The notes under the pieces are model-generated. The model saw only the letters and a list, made by a program, of their open reading frames with translations, did no database searches and was not told where the DNA came from. A stretch of DNA of 64,000 nt. It comes from Apostichopus japonicus (taxonomy: Eukaryota; Echinodermata; Holothuroidea; Aspidochirotida; Stichopodidae). The DNA lies in the NCBI RefSeq assembly GCF_037975245.1, contig NC_092568.1, positions 31,342,501 to 31,406,500 on the forward strand, given 5' to 3'. Position numbers and translations under genes: made by a program. Positions 37,661 to 64,000 of this stretch are shown here, in pieces (position 1 is the stretch's first letter; each line of letters begins with the position of its first letter).

Positions 37661-38752
37661 TTATAAGTGATAATCCTATCGGTTGATGAACCGTGTTTAA
37701 CATACCTGTCGTCACATCACTGGTTTCAGATATATATAATTTTCCTAAAACAGGAACTTGGTGTGTATCCTTAAAAAGTGATTCCTTCTCAAGACGGTCA
37801 ATTTTGAGAGGCAAGGAACGGAAAGGGCGGCCTTACATGCTACAATTACACTACCATCAAGGTAGGAAAGAATGAGGAAGAATTGTATAAGAGAATGTCG
37901 TCGGGTACTATGCGATGGACTCGTAGCGACTAAACATAGCAGCGTTTGGCAACGGTGTACTTTGATTTTCTCTTGCCTGTAGGCCCAAATTATGACAAGC
38001 TAAGAATGATAAAAGTCTACCCGATTCTCATAGCTTTATCAGTTGCAACTGGTAAATGTGAGGAACCTTTAATCTGTCAAAACCGGGCCACCGATGTTAG
38101 TAGCACGGTAACATATGATATACCATTTCTATCTATATCAATTCGCATTAAAATGCAGATTTTAAGCGATTTTGCATGTGTACAATGTTATCTCGTCAAG
38201 ATGGTAACTTTCAGATTGTAAAAAGCAAAGGTGCCTCTCTCTATACGCTTTCGTAGAAAAGCGATATCCACATTCCCTTAAAATGTGCGCGTAAACATGG
38301 GCGGAACTGTTGAGAGTAGACTCGTTAGTCCATTCAATCGTTATGCATATGTTTGTGCTTAAGTTATAACTGTTTGTAAGCTAAAGTCTAAGTGGGGACT
38401 GATCGTAAGTGGAAGACATGATAAGATATTATCACACACATTGAATTCAACTTATCAATGCTTCCTCATCTTTACCAGTTTTGACTGATAAAGCTATAAG
38501 AATGGGTTGATAAGTCTGCAGTGTGATACATATAGCATCCCCAGCTGAAGCTTTCATATTTTTAAGTTCTTAAATTTGATATTGGAAAATAAAGGTTTGC
38601 GACTGCCAGATAATTATTGTTGTTAACTGCGTTCATTGGAAATAGAAATTAGAAAAAAGTTATATTGGTATGTGTTTCATTAATTTTTGCTTTTTCAAAG
38701 ACCAATGCTGGTTTAACAGTATCTTGCATCAGTTTGCAACATATTGACTTAC

Positions 38753-54551
<15,799 letters not shown>

Positions 54552-55584
54552 TTTAATAAAGTGACAATCCTGGAATCTACTCTGCAAGTTCAATGAATGT
54601 TTTGGTAACACAATTTATTAGGCGTCTTTAAAAGTAAGTCATGGTTTCGATTAACATTATTGATTAATATATATTGGTGTGATTTATTGACTGACATTCA
54701 AGGTTATATCAGGACTCAAGGTTATATCATGACTCAATATCCAATGTACTCGTACGATAACGACTTTACGTCAGTAAATTTCAGCTATATGTTCAGCCAT
54801 CCCAACCGTCTGATAATATTGTTTTTGTTGGCGAGGAAATGGAACTTAGCGGTTAACTGGCTAGAGATGACTGTCAACTGAGTTTCTCTTTTACTGTGTA
54901 TAGTACTATATTCTCATGAAAATTAAAGGCATGAAACTTCCTCAGCATGCTACAGTACGTATAACGTACAGCTCTTAGACATCATAGTATATATCAAGAG
55001 TAACAGTGTAACACAATTTCATGAGGGTTCGCATACTTAACAAATATAACACTACCGCATATTTACACAAAGATACAGTATAACTACAGTCCGACAAAAG
55101 TGGACGACTTTAAAATTTTAATTTATGATGCCAGAAACTTCGAAGTGTTACGATAGAGACTATATACGATGCCTGATGGTTGGAGTTTGCAGTTGAGAAG
55201 TCCCCATATTTCCAAGTTTCTAGCATACTTGGAGTATTACCAACCACCATAGAGAAAATTATTTGTGTGTGTGTGGGTGTGTGGTAATTCTGTAGATAAA
55301 GATAAGGCTAGTACGGGGGCAAAGAGAATTAGTGACGTAACAACAATGGCAAGAAAAGCTTTCAGCTGAGCTAATAACAGCTCCCAAGAACGACTTTTAA
55401 ACTAGAATATCTACAAATAGGAGAGAGATCTATTTTAGCTGTTTGTGGGAGTTGTTTACTGAGCACCATTTGTTCCAAAAGTATCCAAACTGACAGCGTT
55501 ATGTTCAAAGTGTCATCGATATATCGAAAACGAAATGAAATCGACTTGTCCGAAATTAAGCTCATTATACTGAATATTGTTTTC

Positions 55585-56995
55585 GATTCATCGATTTCGT
55601 TTGGGACATATCGATTTCGCTTTGTTACCACGATCTCAGTTTGGATATAACGATGTCAATTTGGATAGTTTTCAAAACATATGGCGCACAACAAAACGAA
55701 ACGTGTTAACAACGTGTCAAAACATCACGGACGTGACATCAGCTACTAAAACAAAGGTGACTAACATGCAACTCAGAACTACCATTCTTTCCAACCGGGG
55801 TGCGGTCGCACTGGGGGAGGTGCTTACCACAAAACCACGCCCAAGTTGCGTTTTGATAATTTCACAATAGATTCGTTGGAAGACTGAAATAACCACGGCA
55901 TATTAAGTACATGTTACATGCACTACAGTACAGTTTTATGATTGACACGTGCTCGCGTCCAGACTCAAGTTTTCTCCTGGGTGACTTTTCAAATATAATT
56001 TACACCTTTGTCGCGCATTATTCGACTGGACTGTGTTATGTTATCGACGAAGTATGAGTATCGGAATTGTTCAAAGAAAGACAAGACACTTCTATAAAGC
56101 TTTACACAAATGTATTTTCAGTAATCATTCGGAAGCCAGGTTGCCATGAGACCGGAGCCTGCATGTTATATATGCTATAAACATATATGTTATGTGGTGT
56201 TACGGTAATCATGGTGTTCATGAGCTATCTGTTTATAGCTCCATGGTTGGACATAGTATTATAACTTTACATCCCCTTCTTTTCTTTAGAGATTCAATTA
56301 CCTGCGTAAACCAATGAATAAAGCAGTTCTTAAAGTAACTTCAAGTCCTATTTCCCGCCTACAAAGTAATTCTACAGATTTGATTTATAGTTTGCCCTTT
56401 TTTAGCGGGGGGGGGGGGTATTTCTAACACATGAGATAACAATATGAAGAATGTTTAGATGCAACTTACAAGGTTTGGAAAATTCCATTTCCGGAAATCC
56501 GGGAGGCAATTTTGGCAATGATTGTCTTGCTAAGCTACGCGCCAACTTATGGTGGCGCTCCGCTTAAATAGTGTCATGTTAGTCCCTTTTGTAAACTGGC
56601 CCACCCACTAATACGCACATCAAAGTCAGCACTATAATATTTGGACGATAATTTTTCTCGATGTTCTCAACTGCCCCTATAGATTCAAGTGTAAAGGAAG
56701 GAAGATTAACTCATATCCGAGTTGTTGTTTTTTTAAATACAGACGTCAAATGGTGTTTTCTCAGTGATATGTAGACTATAAGTTAAGTTTATATATCTTA
56801 GGCAAGTTTGTGGTAATAATTAATAATAAATTCAATATTTCACCGGCTGATTTAGGTAAAGGAATGAACCTTTTTCTAATTGTTATGTAACTGAACCTAT
56901 ATCCTCTACATTTTTCGATGGATTATGTATCAGCAGATCGCCAAGGGTTTTCGTTCAAAATATATAGGTTTAATTCAGGTAATGAAGAGCACAAC

Positions 56996-57000
<5 letters not shown>
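55585..57000. repeat. Segmental duplication block B2 (partner 9081-10790)
   Basis: Same order and orientation as in locus A; no gene seen. Separated from B1 by only about 240 bp. Confidence 0.75.
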
Positions 57001-57067
<67 letters not shown>

Positions 57068-57078
57068 TATATATATAC
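56996..57078. repeat. (TA)n microsatellite at the end of the duplication
   Basis: About 80 bp of TA with one AA interruption, at the point where homology to locus A ends. Confidence 0.92.
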
Positions 57079-58946
57079 ACACGTCATAGGCCACGTGGTT
57101 ACTACAGTCCATGATCAGAAATACACCTAAGTCGTGACAGGTTTGTTGACAGAAATTCTCTCACACCTACTCACACTCATGTGTACGAACGTTACGGTTC
57201 TGATAAACAAAAACAAAAAACATTAGTTAGGTACAGAGTTGACTCATCTCGTGTATTGATAAATCCCCTCGCATTCCAAAATTAAAGTAATATCATCGTT
57301 TCAGGCCAATTATTAACACCATGACTTTATTAAATACGGTACTAAGTGAGAGCAACGTTCATGTCTTTAACTTTCGAACGGTCTGAGAACCTTCCCTTTA
57401 TTTGCAAACACAATTTACGAGTTCTTTCGCAGGAGCTGGTATTACTAATATTTTGTTTGTTTTCAATGAAATTCTGATTAGTCGATAGGTCGCTCCTATC
57501 ATGTATTTAACTGTATATTATCGAAACACTCGTCATCTATGGACTTAGCCAATACATGGAGTCCATGTTTAAGTCATTAGTGACTTGGCTAAAGTCCAAA
57601 CAAACAAAAAGATAAAAAAAAAACTACCTAAATGTAAAAGCAATGATGTTCAAAGTAGTCAAGATTGTTTTTTGGCCGATTCTCTACAGTTATGACCAGA
57701 CAAACCATTCCAGTATGTGTCATATTTTTTTTTAAATATCACTGAATTATTTAAAATCATCTGGACATAGCATCAGTCCAAACATGGGGAAAGGAGGGAG
57801 GGGGGGGGGGAGGCAATCAGACGACTTCTGAAAACATGAAAGGAAATCACGAAGACGCTTATACCAACTTTTAGTTTTACTCTTGATACCTCTTAGTAAT
57901 ATATGTTAACTATATCAATAGTGAGCCTACGTTAGGGAATAATCTCCTTCAATTATCTCATCAACTTATCAAACCTATCTTTGTCAGTGAAGAGCAAAAA
58001 GCAAGCAAAGCGGAAAGCGGAAGAAATTCCAATTAGGATCGGTGGATCGAATTATCTGTAACTCCCGAGTTAGGAAAGCTTGCAGTCTACACTTAAAATT
58101 CATCTCCTGTAAGCCTTCGCATGAAAATCTTCTCCTGAAAGCCGCGCATTAAGCTTACATGACCGGCTGGTTATTTTTCTTTCTTCTTCTTCTTTACTGT
58201 TCCTGGTCCGATATCCTCATCTCCAAAATGTGTTCTGCTGAGACACAGCTCCCTTCACCTCCCTCATTCCAATTTTAATTCCTCTCTCAATTCCCCAGCC
58301 CCCCCCCCCCTACTTCAATGAGTTTTACCAAATAATCTAAAGAATAGATTAAAACTAGGAATAAATTTAAGCCATTAATAAGCGAGAAGGTGAGTTCTTT
58401 CAACTCTTAATAAGAAAATAACAAATCAAGACTGTCTCATGAAAACCTGGTTTAATGAATTGTTTGTTTTGTGGCAACAAAAGAACAATATATATAAATC
58501 ACCAGGATGAATATGGTTTGGTCTTGTGAGAGATGAAATAAGACCTTTCAGATTGTTTTATCCCAGCTGGTCAATAATAGTTATATGAATGTGTTAGATA
58601 GCTTTCTAGCGTGTTTTTATAACATTTCTTTACATGTCACTTCTAATCTGACAGCCCTAACATATTATCATCATGAAGAAAAAGAACATTTTCACTATTA
58701 ATGGATGGAATTTGCGATCCACTAAAAGGGTAAAATTATTGTAATTGATTATATTGAGAAACATCAATAGGGCAGAGAATTGGCAATATGTCCTTCACCA
58801 AGAATTAACATTCTTTTAATTTGCCTCACTGACTGTGAGAGATCAATGCAAGGCTTCCAATTCTAACTAATCCATTCCAAAGAAATATATTCATTTCCCC
58901 GTTTTTGTATTCTTCCCACTATACTTACATTTAGCTCAATAAAAAC
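57079..58946. other. Intergenic, no gene seen
   Basis: AT-rich with a poly-G tract at 57799 and poly-C at 58299. No supported exon. Confidence 0.45.
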
Positions 58947-59009
58947 ATGGAAATAAATTATTACCAATCTCCCACCTCCAAAACAATCTTTCTTGTTTTT
59001 GTATTCCAG

Positions 59010-59156
59010 ATATCACTTAACAACAGTAGATTAGTTTCTCAGATCTGTTACAGACTTCGCATTTATACACAGACAGTTTCTATGAGAGTTGATGTATATT
59101 ATAGACATGTCTTGAAGATGAAACCCAAAACACCGCAAGAAAACCAGTGTGTATAA
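59010..59156 (+). CDS. Possible terminal exon of an unknown gene
   Basis: A strong acceptor (TTTCTTGTTTTTGTATTCCAG) opens a phase 0 frame of 48 codons to a stop: ISLNNSRLVSQICYRLRIYT through KTPQENQCV. Composition looks coding, but I recognise no family and found no upstream partner exon. Confidence 0.3.
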   Translation: MSLNNSRLVSQICYRLRIYTQTVSMRVDVYYRHVLKMKPKTPQENQCV

Positions 59157-59419
59157 AATAGCTTTGAAGAAAAAAAAATTGTAACTTGTTGTTGAAAATT
59201 TCAAACATTTTGTAAATAGATTTCTGACAAGAAATGTTTTCACCCATTGATAGTCCTGTACAAAACCATGCAAGTGCTTTTTTTTTTTTAAAGGTTAACG
59301 TGTTACACATAACCAAATGAGAACGATAAGTTTAATAAGTTACACCAAGAAAATATTACCAAAAGAATAGAGACTTTTGTGTCTTACAAGGACGCTAAGG
59401 GAAATGAACTAAATTATAC

Positions 59420-60279
59420 ATGCCTTCATCATTTTTTGGTTGGGATTTGATAACATCAATAATCATGCATAAAAAAATGGATTACAAAAATAGTCTTTTT
59501 GATTCTGAAAAAAAAACCAGACTAACCCCACCAGAAGTGAAGAAAATGTCAATACCTACTCTGTTCTCAAAACTTGAGCAGAAGGAAACTAAATGTTTTC
59601 AGGAGTTTGACAGGTAAGCTAACAAATGAATTTTCTGAACAATTTGAGCAGAGCGAAACAACCAAAAGACAAATTTATCTTGTCAAATCCTATTTTGAAA
59701 TTAAATGACATTATCACTGAGTCATTGTTACTTAGTTTTAAGTGTTAGCTCAATTTACTGAAAAGGAAGAGCAAGAGAATAAAAGCTATCTATTCTTAGC
59801 AACCATTTCAACTGGCTTTTTAAAACATCAAAGGCAAAACAAAGGGTTGGTTATCAAAGGCAAAAACAAGGGTCAAAAACGGACAATAATTACTATACAA
59901 AAGACAATACTTTGGCTGTATATTATATTTCAAGAATGCACTTCCACGACTCCACCCATAGACTGCTTGCCGAATAATCTCTGATGAATTCTTTTCTAAA
60001 CAAGAAATAGATGCTTAGTTAAGATTTGGTTTTTTTCTTTTTAAATTTAGCTATTGGCAACATGCATGGCACTGGGGGATCACAGCCAGTATTTTGATCA
60101 TAAACATAACACTGTCACCTTTATTTAAGGGTTGTGTATCTAGAAGAAATAATCCTTTGGTTGTCATGAAGGACCAAATCAGTTTCTTTCCAGATAAAAG
60201 TCATAAGGGAATTAACACATATTTTGTGGATTCGAAAGCAACTATCGTGACAACATGGACACTTCTGAAAGGAGAATAA
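59420..60279 (+). CDS. Unidentified two-exon gene, convergent with SYVN1
   Basis: Exon 59420-59613 ends ...FQEFDAG-type at a strong CAG|GTAAGC donor in phase 2. Exon 60051-60279 starts after TTTTTTTCTTTTTAAATTTAG and completes the codon, giving up to 140 residues. The start may be ATG 59420 or 59477 (MDYKNSLFDSEKK). The second exon reads YWQHAWHWGITASILIINIT, then LFKGCVSRRNNPLVVMKDQI, SFFPDKSHKGINTYFVDSKA and TTWTLLKGE. It looks like a conserved compact domain, possibly with one membrane-associated helix near WGITASILIINITL. I do not recognise the family. AATAAA overlaps the stop codon (60276-60281). The stop is only 131 bp from that of SYVN1 on the other strand, so the two 3' UTRs probably overlap. 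Confidence 0.5.
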
Positions 60280-60410
60280 AGGTTTATGTATTACGTGGTA
60301 ATGTACAAGGTCCGAAAAACGGACAGCAAAGAGATGTAATATATAATAATCAGTGTTAGGCACCAGAGTTTTCTTTTTCCCTTTCCGTCCCATTGATGTG
60401 GTTTCTGATG

Positions 60411-60553
60411 TTAACTACTTTGAAGTCTCTGCAGCCGTCTCCTCCTGATACCGTCCTTGTCATTTTCATCTGGGCTTTCACCTTCAAACTCCGGGATTAA
60501 CTCTCCCTCTGTAGGTGGGGTGTAACCTGACGCACCTTCTAGTCCGGCCAAAT
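60411..60553 (-). CDS. SYVN1: SYVN1 last coding exon
   Basis: 143 bp including TAA. DLAGLEGASGYTPPTEGELI to RRRRLQRLQSS. TTTATT at about 60119 (AATAAA in sense) could be its polyadenylation signal. Confidence 0.87.
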
Positions 60554-63500
60554 CTTCAGAGAAGAACAAGCAAAATAACAACATAAACGGTTACTACACA
60601 TCATGTAGACGTGTCGCAAGTAATCCAGTGATCGGTTGTTGTACAACCAGTCGTTTATACTGAACTACACAGATCATGACTAAAATAATTGTCGAGAGGG
60701 AATGTATGAACAATCACTACTTAAGGAGCTTTGTTTACAAAACAATACTTGTACTATGGTAATCAGTCAGTGAATTGTCAGTCTACCAACCCAAACAATT
60801 GCGATCAATCAATATATTATTGATTGATCATACTGACATAATTTGACTGGTCACTGCACGTTGCATTGACCATACCTAGGTTTTTGGACAATTTATGGTA
60901 AGATTTATGGTAAGCTCATAACTAAATACGGAAATGCATACATGCACTGAAACTGGTAGGTCAATTCACTGTCCATTCACGACATCAACACATCTCGATT
61001 GGTCAATGAAAGGGGCCATTTTTCCCCATATCTAAATCCTGGGATTGGTCAATGCACGGTCCATTCAGCCACACCTTTATCCACTGATTTATCAATACAA
61101 GATCCATTGGCCATATCTAATACAGTCATTGACCGATGCATATGTGTTAAGTGCACACCTATATAAATGAGTGTGTTCACAGGAGACTTCCCTATTGAGT
61201 TAATGTATGGACTGGTAGTATACTAAAATAATTCTCACCAAGGGATGAAGTTTTAGCTTTCTTGAGCGGTGCTGTGTCTTCTTTATCTAAAGTACTGTTT
61301 GTTTTTTCTGGTCCACCACCATCTGCCACATCCTCAGCTGCTGGTGATGGTGGAGGAGTATTGGGAGCATTTCTCATATTGACTGGATTACTAGAGGGAT
61401 TTGGAATATAAACACTGCAAAAAAATAAATAAATAAATAAAATACAAGGCAGATGAATATAGAAATATAGTTTCTTGCCTAGGTTTGCAAAGTCTCTCAC
61501 AGCAGTCACACAAAAGAACATAAATCTTGTTTCAAGCAAGCAAGCAAGCACATTTGACCTAAGCCTACAACACTTCCATAGTAGGGATGTGTCTAGGTCT
61601 AGTCTAATTTGGATATATGATTAGGGAGAAAGTTGTATTTTTATCAATTGGGCAAAAGAAGATATACATCATAGTAATATAATAAACAGGGAGACAAGAA
61701 CAAGTAACAATAGTTTTTTACATGAATCTAGGCGGATGTGTAACATGTTTATGTCATTTTAGTAATGAATTGCTACAAGTTACTTCTTAAATACAAAAAA
61801 CAGAGAGAAAGAAAATTGCTTTGGAAAGTTAATGTGGAGTCCCTTCAGTGCTTACTCTATTCTCTACACAACAATAGCATATATCTCCCTGATCCCCACC
61901 CCTACCACCTCCAGCATCCCTCCCCACTCCCCTCTCCTCCCCCTACCAAAAAGAATAAGTAAAGTTTTTCTTTCATAGCCTACTCACCCTATTCTATTTA
62001 CAGTATTTGAATATTGCTGCATCTGTACAACTGCAGCATCTAATAACGTTTGTATACTTCGTAAACATTCTACTCTGGCCTCCACATTCTGCCTCTCGTG
62101 TCCTTCTAACTTTCGCAGCTCTTCGTCCGAAAGACCTGTAAAGTTTACTGGTGGGACAGGGGGAGGAATACCTGGAAAAGAGATTTAAAAAAATTGAAAG
62201 GAATGCTTAACATCTTGAGAGGTCATATCTGTTCTGTAATACGCCTAGCCTTATGATATCACTTGCTGATTATTTATCAAAATTTATGAGGTATGGCAAG
62301 CAGATTAATACAAGATATATTGAATTATGATATATTACAATCTGAAAATACCTACCTGTTACTAGGTGAAACATGAACGCTGCAATACCTACCCTACCTG
62401 TTACTAGGTGAAACATGAACACTGCAATACCTACCCTACCTGTTACTTGGTGTAACATGAAGGCTGCAATACCTACCCTACCTGTTACTAGGTGAAACAT
62501 GAAGGCTACAATACCTACCCTACCTGTTACTAGGTGAAACATGAACACTGCAATACCTACCCTACCTGTTACTAGTTGAAACCTAACGTTGCAATACCTA
62601 CCCTACCAGTTACTAGGTGAAAAATGAACGCTGCAATACCTACCCTTCCAGTTACTAGGTGAAACATTAACACTGCAATACCTGCCCTACCTGTTACTAG
62701 GTGAAACATGAATGCTGCAATACCTACCCTACCAGTTACTAAGTGAAACATGAATGCTGCAATACCTACCCTTCCAGTTACTAGGTGAAACATGAATGCT
62801 GCAATACCTACCCTACCTGTTACTAGGTGAAACATGAACGCTGCAATACCTACCCCTACCAGTTACTAGGTAAAACATTAACACTGCAATACCTACCCTA
62901 CCTGTTACTAGGTGAAACATGAATGCTGCAATACCTACCCTACCAGTTACTAGGTGAAACATGAATGCTGCAATCCCTACCCTTCCAGTTACTAGGTGAA
63001 ACATTAACACTGCAATACCTACCCTACCTGTTATGATATGATAAACATCATATTCTGGTATTCTAAGGCATTGCAGTCTTTGCACAGAGAGTTTACCCAC
63101 TTCCTCATATATGCATTCTGAAAACTTAGGGTTTCCTAATAGTTAGAACTTACTACTGATACACAATATCTAGGCATAATTCTCTACTTTAGCACAATAC
63201 TTGTGTACAAATACTTGTCTTCACTTCACTCACCGCAATAATCACGACAAAGTCGTAGATGCCCGAGGGACAGAATTAGTACTTTAGACATATGTGGGAG
63301 ACTTTAATGTTCATATACAAATCAGGTACTTTTGTTTGGAACAGAAAACAGCTCCTGCTACACAAATTAACAAATCTATGTTAGTACAGGTCTATAATAC
63401 CACAAAGTCTTCCTTTTCTAAATAAATAACAACATGTAAGAATAGAGGTACCCCCACTGAATATATACAAAGCCTATCATGCATCAGTGCAAACATTGGT

Positions 63501-63878
63501 ATAGATATTCACTGGTAAGGATTATAACCAGCAAACATGTATCTTTATGGGTGATCATGGTACCCTCATGCCATTCATGCTTCATGAGTTACTTGGGTGA
63601 ACCTGATGGTAAGTGAAATAATGGCATTGTAATGATATTTGTAACGAAATGCAAAGAGCTGCTTTCACTGTTGTAGAATTGCCAACTCCTAACTGGGTGT
63701 TTACAAAGTGAAGAGAATGACTTACCAAATGGTGGCATCATTGGAAATGGAGGAGGCATCATAAATGGTGGCATGGGAGGCATTCCAGGCATCCCAGGCA
63801 TTGCATTTGGTTGAATACCTGGTGCATGCTGCGGTGCATCTGTCGTAGTTGAAGATGGCTCTGTTGTAGTCCCTGGAG
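60411..63878 (-). CDS. SYVN1: E3 ubiquitin ligase synoviolin/HRD1, C-terminal half
   Basis: Four exons, 63726-63878, 61988-62171, 61239-61414 and 60411-60553, join in phase (1,2,1). They code for the Pro-rich and C-terminal part of SYVN1/HRD1, the ER-membrane RING ligase of ER-associated degradation. Diagnostic residues: PPVNFTGLSDEELRKLEGHE, ARVECLRSIQTLLDAAVVQM and a final GIRRRRLQRLQSS, matching human FPGLTPDELRAMEGHERQ, LLDAAMLQINQY and ELRRRRLQKL. The first exon here carries the Pro/Met run PGMPPMPPFMMPPPFP. The membrane segments and RING finger lie beyond the right edge. Intron 62172-63725 contains a large 42-bp minisatellite. Confidence 0.88.
61239..61414 (-). CDS. SYVN1: SYVN1 exon: low-complexity Ser/Pro/Asp region
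   Basis: 176 bp, acceptor ...TTTTTTTGCAG, donor GTGAGAATT. NTPPPSPAAEDVADGGGPEK, APLKKAKTSSLG. Confidence 0.8.
61988..62171 (-). CDS. SYVN1: SYVN1 exon: conserved helix region
   Basis: 184 bp, phase 1 in, phase 2 out, donor GTGAGTA. GLSDEELRKLEGHERQNVEA. Confidence 0.88.
62345..63035. repeat. SYVN1: 42-bp minisatellite, ~16 copies, in a SYVN1 intron
   Basis: Unit CTGCAATACCTACCCTACCT followed by GTTACTAGGTGAAACATGAACG (42 bp, a multiple of 3), so long minus-strand frames (MFHLVTGRVGIAAF per unit) appear by construction. Two subtypes (CTACCTGTTACT and CTACCAGTTACT) alternate in part of the array. Confidence 0.9.
63726..63878 (-). CDS. SYVN1: SYVN1 exon: Pro/Met-rich linker
   Basis: 153 bp, acceptor ...TTTAATTTCAG, donor GTAAGTCAT, phase 1 end. 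TTTEPSSTTTDAPQHAPG then PGMPGMPPMPPF. Confidence 0.82.
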
Positions 63879-64000
63879 CTGAAATTAAATGATTTGCTGG
63901 TACTGAGCTTTAAAAATTAATATAACGGGGCAGGGTGGACTGATTGATAACTTTGATGGGAAACTGATTTCTTGCAGTACTTGACAGACAAGCTATGAAA

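Noticed and set aside
62270-63100. Repetitive MFHLVTGRVGIA protein
   Set aside because: Lies in a SYVN1 intron and arises from a 42-bp repeat whose length is a multiple of three; no start or splice support.

Overview
The window is animal nuclear DNA: split genes with GT-AG introns, AT-rich non-coding sequence, microsatellites, non-LTR retrotransposon fragments, a hAT-like MITE and tRNA-derived repeats. The gene content (TIMP/tensilin-like inhibitor, Kunitz/WAP secreted protein, class-B 7TM receptor, SYVN1/HRD1) and the repeats suggest a marine invertebrate deuterostome, perhaps an echinoderm such as a sea cucumber. That assignment is inference. All gene models below were made by hand from splice sites, reading phase and family motifs; none was checked against transcripts or databases.

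Layout. 1-743 (-): 5' end of secreted WAP-like gene A, running off the left edge. 1262-9080: a 7.8 kb stretch absent from the paralogous locus, holding a LINE 3' fragment and two oppositely oriented CCGGACAATT arrays. 10837-10903 (-): orphan signal-peptide exon. 12572-15529 (-): complete three-exon 7TM receptor. 17609-20786 (-): receptor paralogue split between TM1 and TM2 by a 2.3 kb LINE. 24954-31174 (-): complete five-exon TIMP gene. 32004-32596: 60-bp minisatellite. 38753-54551 (-): paralogue B of the WAP-like gene, coding for signal peptide, WAP-like domain, eight alternating pairs of an 8-Cys module and a Kunitz module, and a short VWC-like module. 59420-60279 (+): unidentified two-exon gene. 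60411-63878 (-): last four coding exons of SYVN1/HRD1, running off the right edge.

The central feature is the exon array at 39.6-49.8 kb. Every coding exon of gene B is phase 1-1, so modules can be added or lost without a frameshift. The array grew by tandem duplication of a roughly 1.3-1.4 kb genomic unit (8-Cys exon, intron with a triplet-repeat tract, Kunitz exon, intron with a tRNA-like sequence). All eight Kunitz copies keep six cysteines and Arg at P1, which fits a secreted multi-headed trypsin-type protease inhibitor. The TIMP gene next downstream on the same strand would inhibit metalloproteases, so the neighbourhood looks like an extracellular protease-control locus. Loci A (1-10.8 kb) and B (53.05-57 kb) are direct segmental duplicates that later gained different insertions.
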